Notes under the pieces: generated by a model
What the model was told of the DNA's origin: nothing
Seen by the model: the letters and a program-made list of their open reading frames with translations, nothing else
Database searches by the model: none
In this document: positions 15,836 to 24,094 of the stretch, piece by piece
How the letters are laid out: each line of letters begins with the position of its first letter
Numbering within the stretch: the stretch's first letter is position 1
Translations under genes and position numbers: made by a program
Assembly (NCBI GenBank): GCA_035653295.1
Contig: DASRCB010000152.1
Span: forward strand, 1-41,980
Source of the DNA: DASRCB01 sp035653295
GTDB lineage: Bacteria; Acidobacteriota; Terriglobia; Bryobacterales; Bryobacteraceae
Length of the DNA: 41,980 nt
Direction of reading: 5' to 3'

Positions 15836-17164
15836 CTACTCGTCGGATTCCTGCAGGAACGTGCTCTCGAACGCGCGATCCGCCAGTTCTTCGGTTAGCT
15901 GGAACGGGCGCTTCTCGAAGTGGATGAAGTCGATGGCGTGCGAGAGCACGTCGCGCGGGTGGCAGCGGCGGAACGGCTTGCCGGTCTTCCTGTAGTGCTT
16001 CTCGATGAACTTCGATACCAGCTCCGGGGGGCAGGCCAGTTCCTTGCCGCGGCAGAAGCCCTCGAAGATCTGCCGGAACTCGTTCTCGTCCGGATTGCGC
16101 ATGAGCATCTTGTACTGAATGCGGCGCAGGAACGCCTCATCGCCGAGGTTCTCCGGCTTGAGGTTGGTGGAGAAGATGAGGAAGGCCTCGAACGGCACGG
16201 TCATCTTGCCGCCGCTGATGAACGACAGGTAGTCGATGCGGCGCTCCATGGGCACGATCCAACGGTTCAGGATTTCCGCCGGCGTCGCCTTCTGACGGCC
16301 GAAGTCGTCGATGAGGTAGACGCCGTTGTTGGCCTTCACCTGGAAAGGCGCGTCGTAGATCTTCGACACCGGGTTGTAACTGAGGTCCAGCATCTCCAGC
16401 GAGAGTTCGCCGCCGGTGACGATGAACGGACGCCGGCACTTGACGAAGCGCTTGTCATACGTGGGGTCGGAGGTGAACACGGAGCTTTCCACGTCGTCGT
16501 CCACGCGCTGATGATAGATGGGATCGAACACCTGGATGATCTGCCCCTGGCATTCGATTGCGAACGGCACGAATACGGTGGACTCGTCGATATTGATCAG
16601 CGCCTCGGCAAGGAACGTCTTGCCGTTGCCGGGCTGTCCATAAATCAGGAACGAATTGCCGGAGCTTACCGCCGGGCCGATCTGGTTCAGGATATGGTCG
16701 GTGACCACCATGCGGCGATACGCATGGGCCAGCATCTGCTGTGTGAGCCAGCCTTCTTTACGGCGCTGCTTCCGGACCAGAATGGAGTACTGATACAGCG
16801 GCACGGGCGCGGGGCCAACGTACTGGTTGATCTCCAGGAACTCACGCGCCGAGTTGCGGCCGCTCTCCGACAGCATGAAGATGGCGCTGGCGTTGCCCAT
16901 GCCCAGGGACTTTTTCACCTGAACCATGTGCTGCCGCTTCATGGTCTCCATGATGTCTTCGATGAGGCTGAACTTGAATCCCAGCGCGGAAGCCAGGTCG
17001 CGGCCCAGGATCTCGCCGCGATAGAACAGCATCTTGAGGATGATCTGCTCCACGATGGCGGTGGAGATGCCCGCTTCTTCGATGGTTTCCGGAACGGGAG
17101 GCACGATCTCGGACGGTTCCGGCGGAGCGGACGCCGCGAACGAGGGAAGAGGAAGCGCACTCAT
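15836..17164 (-). CDS. AAA-type ATPase with N-terminal winged-helix-like region
   Basis: About 442 residues from ATG 17162-17164, with TGAGGAGC upstream; a TTG at 17179 would overlap that ribosome site. Residues 38-115 look like a winged helix (IILKMLFYRGEILGRDLASALG). The ATPase core follows: Walker A GQPGNGKT (176-183), Walker B VYLIDDFG (282-289), and a sensor-1-like FSTNL (331-335). The loop before Walker B includes SYNPVSKIYDAPFQ. It resembles a family of predicted ATPases of unknown partner found in Acidobacteria and Deltaproteobacteria. It is not a sigma-54 activator, because no GAFTGA loop is visible. Cytosolic; convergent with the TPR gene, four bases between stops. Confidence 0.82.
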   Translation of the reverse strand: MSALPLPSFAASAPPEPSEIVPPVPETIEEAGISTAIVEQIILKMLFYRGEILGRDLASALGFKFSLIEDIMETMKRQHMVQVKKSLGMGNASAIFMLSESGRNSAREFLEINQYVGPAPVPLYQYSILVRKQRRKEGWLTQQMLAHAYRRMVVTDHILNQIGPAVSSGNSFLIYGQPGNGKTFLAEALINIDESTVFVPFAIECQGQIIQVFDPIYHQRVDDDVESSVFTSDPTYDKRFVKCRRPFIVTGGELSLEMLDLSYNPVSKIYDAPFQVKANNGVYLIDDFGRQKATPAEILNRWIVPMERRIDYLSFISGGKMTVPFEAFLIFSTNLKPENLGDEAFLRRIQYKMLMRNPDENEFRQIFEGFCRGKELACPPELVSKFIEKHYRKTGKPFRRCHPRDVLSHAIDFIHFEKRPFQLTEELADRAFESTFLQESDE

Positions 17165-17241
17165 GCTACTGCTCCTCAATTCGGCGGAGTGCGCTCCCTG
17201 CTCTATGGGAAAAAAGTTCTACTCCCGCGCGGAGCGCCGCG

Positions 17242-18093
17242 TTACGCCAGCGCGTTCTTCATGAATTCGAAACACTTGCGCACTTCGGCCACGGTATCCA
17301 TCCCTTCCTTGCCGTACTCGTACTCGATCATTGCGGGAATAGGATAGTGCTTCGTCTTCAGCACCTGCAGCACTTCGCGGATCTTCGTTTCGCCCTGCCC
17401 GAACGGCATATTGTCGCCGTGATTCTTCTTCCGGTCCTTTATATGAAGAGTGAGGATGCGGTCGTGATGCTGCTCGAGGAATGAGACCGGGTCGAACCCG
17501 GCGGCGGTGAAGTGACCGATGTCGAGGTTGATGCAGATGTACTTCGAGCGGCCCTTCATGGCCGTGGCGAAGTCGTCCGGCGTGGAGAACTCGTTCTTCT
17601 TCATGCTGTCGTGATTGTGGAATCCGACATAGATGTGGTACTTCTGCGCGTACTTGTCCGCGCGCGGCGAGACGTCCACGTTGGAGGAGGCGGTGATTTT
17701 GTTCACGCCCAGCGCCTTCGCCATCTGGAAGCCCTTGTCGATCTCGTCGTCGGTGAACTCGTCGCGGAAGCTGTAGTTGAAGGCGTAGAGGACGATGCCC
17801 GCGTCGTCGAACTGCTTGCGCACCTCATGCAGCTTGTCGAACGGCGGGTTGTCGCGGAACTCCTTCGTCGCGGCGGCATTGTCCTCGGGAGGCGCCACGT
17901 GGCCTTCCCACAGCTCGCAGTAGCCGAGGCCGATGTCCTTCATGGCGCCGATGGCTTTGTCGAGGGACATATCGCGGAAGCTGTAGCTTTGGGCGCCGAT
18001 CATGACACCGTCGATCTTCGAGTCGATGGCAGCGAGGGCCGAGACGATGGGTGTGGCCAGCGCGAAGCGGACGAGGTCGCGTCTTGTGTACAT
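17242..18093 (-). CDS. Tat-exported sugar phosphate isomerase/epimerase-like protein (xylose isomerase-type TIM barrel)
   Basis: 283 residues from ATG 18091-18093. The N-terminus TRRDLVRFALATPIVSALAA carries a twin-arginine signal, so a folded, metal-loaded protein is probably exported. The barrel shows family metal/acid positions: CELWEGH (59-65), GFHNHD (157-162), NLDIGHF (189-195), LHIKDR (216-221) and MIEYEYG (255-261). Members act on sugars or inositols as isomerases, epimerases or dehydratases; which applies here cannot be decided. No other sugar gene is adjacent. Confidence 0.83.
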   Translation of the reverse strand: MYTRRDLVRFALATPIVSALAAIDSKIDGVMIGAQSYSFRDMSLDKAIGAMKDIGLGYCELWEGHVAPPEDNAAATKEFRDNPPFDKLHEVRKQFDDAGIVLYAFNYSFRDEFTDDEIDKGFQMAKALGVNKITASSNVDVSPRADKYAQKYHIYVGFHNHDSMKKNEFSTPDDFATAMKGRSKYICINLDIGHFTAAGFDPVSFLEQHHDRILTLHIKDRKKNHGDNMPFGQGETKIREVLQVLKTKHYPIPAMIEYEYGKEGMDTVAEVRKCFEFMKNALA

Positions 18094-18283
18094 GTGGACG
18101 ATGATATCGCCACCGGGGCCGCGCTCGAAGCACTCGTGGGAATAGAATGCGAGCGACTGAATATGGCGGCAGCAATCATTCGTGCACTCGCGCGCGCAAA
18201 TGTCAGGATTACCCGGCCGGACATCCTGGTTTTGAGCGGTTCGGCAGAGTCTGTCAGGAACCATCCCTCATAATGTCACCAGA

Positions 18284-18997
18284 ATGAACGGACAGCAGAT
18301 GGTCCTGATTACCGGAGCCGCGAAGCGCATCGGACGTGGCATCGCATTGCGCCTTGCGCGCGAGGGCTACCGAGTCGGCATTCACTACAACACCTCGCGG
18401 GCGGAAGCGGAGAAGACGGCGGACGAGTGCGGCGGCGCGGAGCTGTTCCAGGCCGATCTCGGTGAGGTGGCCCAGGTCCGGCGCATGTTTCGCGAACTGG
18501 AGACCCGGGTCGGCGGACTGTTTGGCCTCGTGAACAATGCCGCGCGGTTCACCCGCTTCGACCCGCTGCAGATCGAGGAGCCGGACTGGGACTTCATCCA
18601 CGACATCAATCTGAAAGCCACGTTCTTCTGTTGCCAGGCCGCGGCGCGCATGATGAAGCGGGCCGGGAGCGGACGGATTGTGAATCTGAGCTCGCTGGGA
18701 GGCCTGCGGCCGTGGGCCGAGCATGCGCACTACTGCGCTTCCAAGGCCGGGGTCATCATGCTCACCAGGGCGCTGGCCAAAGCGTGGGCCCCCCAAATCA
18801 CGGTAAATTCCGTCGCGCCCGGCGTGATCCCGTTCGACGATTTGGACGAGCGCGGCGCGGCGATGATCCGCAACACCCCTGCCGGCCGGGGCGGAACACC
18901 GGACGAGATCGCCGACGCGGTGCTGTTTTTCCTGCGAGCGAGCGATTTCATTACCGGACAGGTGATCGCGGTGGATGGCGGGCTGAGCCTGCGGTAA
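18284..18997 (+). CDS. Short-chain dehydrogenase/reductase, pteridine-reductase-like
   Basis: 237 residues of classical SDR form. The cofactor loop is TGAAKRIGRG (10-19), followed by NNAA (84-87), catalytic Ser136/137 (NLSSLGG), Tyr150 and Lys154 in YCASK, and the C-terminal ITGQVIAVDGG. The TGAAKRIG loop and the HYNTSRAEAE segment after strand 2 resemble pteridine reductase/FolM-type SDRs that use NADPH, but I would not fix the substrate. Cytosolic. It is divergent from the isomerase-like gene; CATAAT at 18269-18274 is a possible -10 that would give a very short leader. Confidence 0.86.
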   Translation: MNGQQMVLITGAAKRIGRGIALRLAREGYRVGIHYNTSRAEAEKTADECGGAELFQADLGEVAQVRRMFRELETRVGGLFGLVNNAARFTRFDPLQIEEPDWDFIHDINLKATFFCCQAAARMMKRAGSGRIVNLSSLGGLRPWAEHAHYCASKAGVIMLTRALAKAWAPQITVNSVAPGVIPFDDLDERGAAMIRNTPAGRGGTPDEIADAVLFFLRASDFITGQVIAVDGGLSLR

Positions 18998-19060
18998 ACA
19001 GGACCTCCCAGCTCTTCAAATCCCGCTACAATCGAGCCTGTCCCTGAGCAGATTCCGTGT

Positions 19061-21850
19061 TTACGTGGCCAGTATTTCCTTTAGAAAATGCCCCGTATGC
19101 GACTGCGGGCAATCTCGTACCTGCTCCGGCGTGCCCTGGACGACGATGCGGCCCCCGGCATCGCCGCCTTCCGGCCCAAGGTCGATCAGCCAGTCGGCGC
19201 TGCGGATCACGTCCGGGTTGTGCTCGATGATGAGCACGCTGCCGCCGTTCTGGATCAGGCGCTGAAAGGCGTCGAGCAGCTTCGCGATATCGTCGAAATG
19301 CAGGCCCGTCGTGGGCTCGTCGAAGATAAAGAGCGTACCTTCGCAGGTGGACTGGCACAGGTGCGCGGCCAGCTTAACGCGCTGCGCCTCGCCGCCGGAC
19401 AGCGTCGTCGCCGACTGGCCCAGCCGAAGATACCCCAGTCCGACGTCGTTCAGCACCTTGAGCCGGTTCACCAGCTTTGGCACGTCGGAGAAGAACGACA
19501 GCCCCTCGCGCACGGTGAGCTGCAGGACTTCGTGAATGTTCAGCCCTTTATAGCGAATGTCCAGCACGCTGCTTTTGTAACGCGTGCCTTTGCACTCTTC
19601 GCACACCAGCTCGACATCCGCCAGGAACTGCATCTCCACTGTGACCGTCCCATCACCCTGGCAGTTCTCGCAGCGGCCGCCGGGGATGTTGAACGAGAAG
19701 TGGCCGGCGGTGTAGCCGCGGCGGTCGGAATCGGGTGTCGAAGCAAACAACTCGCGAATGATGTCAAACGCCTTGATATACGTGACCGGGTTAGAGCGCG
19801 GCGTGCGGCCGATTGGAGATTGATCCACCAGCACGACTTCGCTCAGCAGGTCAGCGTTTTCCACACGCCGGCAGGTGAGTTTCTCCACCACCGTTTCAAA
19901 ATCTTCGGTCATCTCCGGACGACCCTGCCGAAGCTGCCGCTCGAGCGACTTGTAGATCACCTCGTGCACCAGCGTCGATTTACCCGAGCCCGAGACTCCG
20001 GTGATGGCCACCATCATGTTCAGCGGAATGGCGACATCGAGGTTTCTCAGGTTGTGGGCGTTGGCGCCAAAGAAGCGCAATTCGCGTTTGCGGTTGGGCT
20101 TACGGCGCGGGCGGGCGCGCGCCGTCTTCATCTCGCCGCGCAGGTAGCGCGCGGTCAGCGAGCCATCGCCGTCGGCCAGCAGGTTCGTTGCCGGACCCTG
20201 CCACACCACGCGGCCGCCCAGTTCGCCGGCTCCGGGCCCGAGGTCGACGATGTGGTCCGCCGCGCGCATCACATCGGCATCGTGCTCAACGACGATGATG
20301 GTGTTGCCCAGGTCGCGCAGCTCCTCGAGGATACGGATCAGCCGGCCGGTGTCGCGGCTGTGCAGCCCGATCGAGGGCTCGTCGAGCACGTATGTCGCGC
20401 CCACCAGGCGCGAGCCGAGGCACGTGGCCAGCTGAATTCGCTGGGCCTCGCCCCCGGACAGCGTTGAGGATAACCGGTCGAGGGTCAAATAGTTCAGCCC
20501 GACATCGTTGAGGAAGCGCAGCCGCTGCCGGATCTCCGCCAGGATCTTGTCCGCGATAGCCGCCTCCTCCGGGCCGAGCTGTAAAGTCCTGAAGAACTCG
20601 TAAGCCGCGGCAATGTTCAGACGCGAGACCTCGGCGACAGTCCTGCCGCCGATGCGCACATTGAGTGCATCCCGGCGCAGACGCGACCCGTGGCAGTCTG
20701 TGCATTCGGCGTATCCACGATAGCGGCTCAGAAACACACGCACGTGCACCTTGTACTTCTTCGTCTCCACTTCGGAAAAGAACACGCGCACGTGCTCGTA
20801 CAGGAATTCCCGCTCGCTCTCCGTGAGCTCACAGAAGGGAACCTTCAGGCGAACCTTGGCCTTTCGCGCGGCCTTGTCGAAGAACTCTTCGCGATACCAG
20901 GTGTACTGCGGCTTGGTCCACGGATCGACGGCGCCCTCATCAATGGAGATGGTCTTGTCGGGGATCACCAGATCCATGTCGTAATCGATGGTGTTGCCGA
21001 AACCCTGGCAGCGGGGACAGGCGCCCATGGGCGAGTTGAAGCTGAACAGCGCGGGCTCGGGACTCATCAGCTCGACCCCGCAGACCTTGCAGGCGAATTT
21101 TTCGGAGAAGAGTAGAGAAGGGGCGCCCTCCGCCGCGGGCTGGAAAATCACCTCGCCGGCTTCTCGGTACGCGATTTCCACGCTGTCCACCAGTCGCTGA
21201 TGCAGGTCCGGAGCAATGGCGATGCGATCCACCAGCGCGAACAGCGGCTGCGAGAAGTCGATATCCAGCAGCGATTCCGGAGTCGAAAACTCGAATGTGC
21301 GGCCGTTCTGCAGCAGCCTGTTGAAGCCTTTCTTCCGCAGGTCGAAGAGATGATCGCGCAGCGCCTCTGTGCTGCGCCCGCCGCGAACCGGAAACAGGAT
21401 ATACCAGCGCGAGCCTTCCGGCTCGGTGAGCATGCGCGCGGCCACCTGATCGACGCTGTCGCGCTGCACGCGGCCATGCCCTTTGGGACAGAAGCTGTGT
21501 CCGGCGCGGGCCCACAGCAGGCGCATGAAGTCCTGTAGTTCGGTGGAAGTTGCCACCGTGGACCGGGGATTGCGCGTCGTGTTCTTCTGGCGGATGGCGA
21601 TGGGCGGCGCGATGCCGGTGATCTCGTCGACTTCCGGCTTCTCCATGCGCTCGAGGAACTGCCGGGCGTAGGCGGAAAGCGATTCCACATAACGGCGCTG
21701 GCCTTCGGCGTAGATAGTGTTGAAGACGAGCGACGACTTCCCGGAACCCGAGACACCGGTCACCACCGTGAGCCGGTCGTGCGGGATGGCCAGAGACACG
21801 TTCTTCAGGTTGTGGACACGTGCCCCATGAATGACAATGGATTCTTCCAA
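19061..21850 (-). CDS. uvrA: Excinuclease ABC subunit A
   Basis: 929 residues, full length. UvrA is the damage-sensing ATPase of nucleotide excision repair and loads UvrB. It has two ABC modules: Walker A GVSGSGKSS (32-40) and a second GVSGSGKST, two LSGGEAQR signatures, and Walker B motifs ending in DEPS and DEPT. The first zinc module has Cys254, 257, 278 and 281, and the second appears as CENCQGDG with CEECKGTRY. The segment between the first module and the zinc region (about 115-245), which binds UvrB, is present, so this is not the short UvrA2 type. The start is TTG at 21848-21850. Confidence 0.95.
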   Translation of the reverse strand: MEESIVIHGARVHNLKNVSLAIPHDRLTVVTGVSGSGKSSLVFNTIYAEGQRRYVESLSAYARQFLERMEKPEVDEITGIAPPIAIRQKNTTRNPRSTVATSTELQDFMRLLWARAGHSFCPKGHGRVQRDSVDQVAARMLTEPEGSRWYILFPVRGGRSTEALRDHLFDLRKKGFNRLLQNGRTFEFSTPESLLDIDFSQPLFALVDRIAIAPDLHQRLVDSVEIAYREAGEVIFQPAAEGAPSLLFSEKFACKVCGVELMSPEPALFSFNSPMGACPRCQGFGNTIDYDMDLVIPDKTISIDEGAVDPWTKPQYTWYREEFFDKAARKAKVRLKVPFCELTESEREFLYEHVRVFFSEVETKKYKVHVRVFLSRYRGYAECTDCHGSRLRRDALNVRIGGRTVAEVSRLNIAAAYEFFRTLQLGPEEAAIADKILAEIRQRLRFLNDVGLNYLTLDRLSSTLSGGEAQRIQLATCLGSRLVGATYVLDEPSIGLHSRDTGRLIRILEELRDLGNTIIVVEHDADVMRAADHIVDLGPGAGELGGRVVWQGPATNLLADGDGSLTARYLRGEMKTARARPRRKPNRKRELRFFGANAHNLRNLDVAIPLNMMVAITGVSGSGKSTLVHEVIYKSLERQLRQGRPEMTEDFETVVEKLTCRRVENADLLSEVVLVDQSPIGRTPRSNPVTYIKAFDIIRELFASTPDSDRRGYTAGHFSFNIPGGRCENCQGDGTVTVEMQFLADVELVCEECKGTRYKSSVLDIRYKGLNIHEVLQLTVREGLSFFSDVPKLVNRLKVLNDVGLGYLRLGQSATTLSGGEAQRVKLAAHLCQSTCEGTLFIFDEPTTGLHFDDIAKLLDAFQRLIQNGGSVLIIEHNPDVIRSADWLIDLGPEGGDAGGRIVVQGTPEQVRDCPQSHTGHFLKEILAT

Positions 21851-21865
21851 CGGATGGCCTGCCGG

Positions 21866-21883
21866 AGAGAGGGTTGCCTCTCT
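21866..21883 (-). promoter_or_regulatory. Perfect inverted repeat in the uvrA leader
   Basis: AGAGAGG-GTTG-CCTCTCT is a perfect 7-bp stem with a 4-base loop. It lies between the -10 element at 21884-21889 and the uvrA start, so it would fall at the start of the transcript: either an operator or a leader hairpin. It does not resemble the E. coli or Bacillus LexA boxes. Confidence 0.5.
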
Positions 21884-21889
21884 ATTATA
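21884..21889 (-). promoter_or_regulatory. Consensus -10 hexamer for uvrA
   Basis: On the minus strand this reads TATAAT, a perfect -10, about 34 bases before the uvrA start codon. No good -35 is present at 16-18 bases, so the promoter may need an activator or be weak. It suggests uvrA can be transcribed separately from the pseudokinase gene upstream. Confidence 0.5.
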
Positions 21890-21899
21890 GGGCGGGCGC

Positions 21900-23351
21900 T
21901 CAGGACTGCGGATTCGGCCCGTTCTTGTAGAACGTCTTCACATTGCTTTCGCTGGTGATGCGCCATTTGCCGTCGATTTTTCGCAGGCCGAGGCGCTCCT
22001 GCACCTTGCCCGATGACGGATCGCGGCCCGCGAAATCCCAGCGCTCCGTGAACGTCGCGACAGCCGTTCCTGGACCTTTCATCTGAATATCGACATCGGA
22101 TATGTCCAGCCGGCGCACGGTGCTGAAACGGCTCATCGCTCGGCTGCGCCTTTCGCGGATGCTCGCCGGAGTCACGGGGCCGCTTCCGTAGAAGGCAAAC
22201 ACGGTGGGTGCGTAGCAGGCGACCTGCTGGTCCACGTTGCGGGTGCGAATCGCGTTGGCCCAGCGGACCAGCAGCCCATTGGGCGTGTTGGAGTCGAGGG
22301 CGCGATCCGCTTCGCCGTTCGGATGTGAACCGGGGGGCGGCGGCGCCGGGGACACGGATGGCTGAGGATTCGCAATTGTCGCCGCGCCGGAAGACCGGTT
22401 GGGATGATAGGTGAGCAGCGCGACAACGAGAAATCCGGCCACAAATGCGATCGCCGTCCTCAGCGCTTGTTTCGGCGTCAGGGCGCGAAGCCAGCGGCGC
22501 GGGGGTTGAACATCGTCGTCCTCGTCCTCCCGCCGCGCGGCTGCGGTCGTCGAAGGGACGGCCGTCTCCGACGCCGCCGGGCCGAGCAGTTCAGCAATGC
22601 GTGTGAGCCGGCAGCGCTCGCTGGGCACGGCATTCAGGCACTCGGAGATGATCGTCGCAAACGGTTCGGGCAACGGCCGGCGCGCCGAGCCCCGGCCCTC
22701 GCGTGGATTCGGCTTCCGTTCGGATACCGCGCCGGCCAGCAGCCACGCCAGGCCCCACACGTCCCACGCGGGCGATACGATGCCGTCCCACGCTTCCGGC
22801 GGCGTTCCCGCCGAGACAGCGAGCATTCGCCGCGTTTCGCCGCTGTAGCCGCGGCCCGCGAGGCGAAGCTGCGAATACTCGGACAGCTTCCATCGCTCAC
22901 CGGATCGAACCACCGTGCTGGGGTCGAGATTGCAGTAAATCAGATCCTGCTGATGCAGATAAGAGAGCGCCTCAATCAGCTGCCGCCCGAGCTCGCGGGC
23001 TTCATCGACCGTAAGCGGACGCTCGCTCTGCACATCGGCCAGCGTGGTTTCGGCACGCTCCAGAATGGCGTAGACGAACTGCGTTCCGGAGAACTCCACG
23101 GTTCCCGCCCCGAAACAGCGCAGCAGGCCGGGATGATTCAGGAAGCTGGCCTCGAGGTAGCGATCGAGCACCGGTTCCGGCGTTGCTCGCATCAGCCGGA
23201 CGGTCAGGCTGGGCGCCCCGCCGAAATCGCTGGCATTGATTGGCTCGGCGGCAAACAGCCCCTCGCGCTCGGCGCGTAACAGCTCTCCAACTCTCACCTT
23301 TTCGTCAAGAATGGCGCCCTCGATCTGGCGCCAGTAAGCCTGCGGCAGCAT
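21900..23351 (-). CDS. Hanks-type pseudokinase - membrane helix - NTF2-like domain protein
   Basis: 483 residues. Residues about 20-255 have a protein kinase fold order: FLNHPGLLRCFGAG (70-83), ALSYLHQQDLIYCNLDPSTVV (127-148), a P+1-loop-like GTPPEAWDG (182-190) and the F-helix WDVWGLAWLLAG. The catalytic residues are lost. HRDLKPxN has become YCNLDPST (139-146), DFG is EYS (158-160), and I see no VAIK lysine. A membrane helix (about 299-315) follows a charged linker. A proline-rich spacer leads to an NTF2/SnoaL-like domain (about 358-475) ending RKIDGKWRITSESNVKTFY, which would lie outside the membrane. The role is probably scaffolding or sensing. It follows the DUF2382 gene by six bases. 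Confidence 0.8.
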   Translation of the reverse strand: MLPQAYWRQIEGAILDEKVRVGELLRAEREGLFAAEPINASDFGGAPSLTVRLMRATPEPVLDRYLEASFLNHPGLLRCFGAGTVEFSGTQFVYAILERAETTLADVQSERPLTVDEARELGRQLIEALSYLHQQDLIYCNLDPSTVVRSGERWKLSEYSQLRLAGRGYSGETRRMLAVSAGTPPEAWDGIVSPAWDVWGLAWLLAGAVSERKPNPREGRGSARRPLPEPFATIISECLNAVPSERCRLTRIAELLGPAASETAVPSTTAAARREDEDDDVQPPRRWLRALTPKQALRTAIAFVAGFLVVALLTYHPNRSSGAATIANPQPSVSPAPPPPGSHPNGEADRALDSNTPNGLLVRWANAIRTRNVDQQVACYAPTVFAFYGSGPVTPASIRERRSRAMSRFSTVRRLDISDVDIQMKGPGTAVATFTERWDFAGRDPSSGKVQERLGLRKIDGKWRITSESNVKTFYKNGPNPQS

Positions 23352-23357
23352 ATCCGG

Positions 23358-23969
23358 CTACTCGTGTACCTCGATCTCGCGGCCATCCGCGCCGAGCGTG
23401 CGAAGGCTGCTGTCGCCCAGCACCAGACGCCGGGGCTCCCGTACTTCGGTGCGGCTCCGGGTTATGCGGATCTCCTCCTTCAGCAACAGCCGCTTCTGAA
23501 CGGTGATCACTTCCTCCACCACGGGGATGATGGTGACGTCGCCCTCCTGGCGCACTTGAACCGGCCCATCGACAAGTCGATTAACCGGCACGTTTTCGAC
23601 GTGGACCTTCTCGGTGAACAGCGGGTCGCTGAAAGTGATCGGCTGCGAGTTGTTATCGGCCATCGTTTGCATCACCTGTTCTTCAGTTTGATTGGGAATC
23701 GCCGGCGTGAGATCGGCGCCGGCGGCTCGCGGTTCGTCCCTGGGTTCCGGTTGCGGTTCCTGCCGAGAGGGCGATCCTTGTTCGGCGTCGTCCAACAAAA
23801 AGGAGCCATCCGGCTGAACCACCAGCGCGGCTGGCGGGACCCGCAGCTCGGCGCCGTCGTCGAACTCGATCCGATTGGTGTCGCTGCGGTCCAGAAATCG
23901 AGCTTTTCGAAAAACACGCCCTTTGCGGCCGCTCGTTGTTACCACAGGGTAAGCCTGCATCTCCGGCAT
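23358..23969 (-). CDS. DUF2382 domain protein with PRC-barrel-like N-terminus
   Basis: About 203 residues from ATG 23967-23969; a TTG at 23975 is an alternative. The N-terminal 60 residues form a small beta domain (RKGRVFRKARFLDRSD), possibly PRC-barrel-like. An acidic, Pro/Gln-rich linker follows. The C-terminal part is a clear DUF2382/YsnF-type domain: DVTIIPVVEEVITVQKRLLL then KEEIRITRSRTEVREP. DUF2382 proteins are often stress-associated, but no activity is known. Upstream of and six bases from the pseudokinase gene, so an operon is likely. Confidence 0.75.
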   Translation of the reverse strand: MPEMQAYPVVTTSGRKGRVFRKARFLDRSDTNRIEFDDGAELRVPPAALVVQPDGSFLLDDAEQGSPSRQEPQPEPRDEPRAAGADLTPAIPNQTEEQVMQTMADNNSQPITFSDPLFTEKVHVENVPVNRLVDGPVQVRQEGDVTIIPVVEEVITVQKRLLLKEEIRITRSRTEVREPRRLVLGDSSLRTLGADGREIEVHE

Positions 23970-24094
23970 CACCAATACGGACCGCTGCCAGGCAAATGAC
24001 GTTTCACTTCAGCGTCACATATGGTGTTTGTGGAAAGCTTACCGCTATTCAGAAGCAGTGGGCGCCCGGATTTCTCCTGCGGCGGCGTGAAGGA

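Noticed and set aside
15920..17347. Long open frame antisense to the AAA ATPase (about 475 codons)
   Set aside because: It mirrors the ATPase gene, has no recognisable domain, and runs into the isomerase gene.
19061..21850. UvrA2-type variant
   Set aside because: The segment between the first ABC motif and the first zinc module is present, so it looks like ordinary UvrA.
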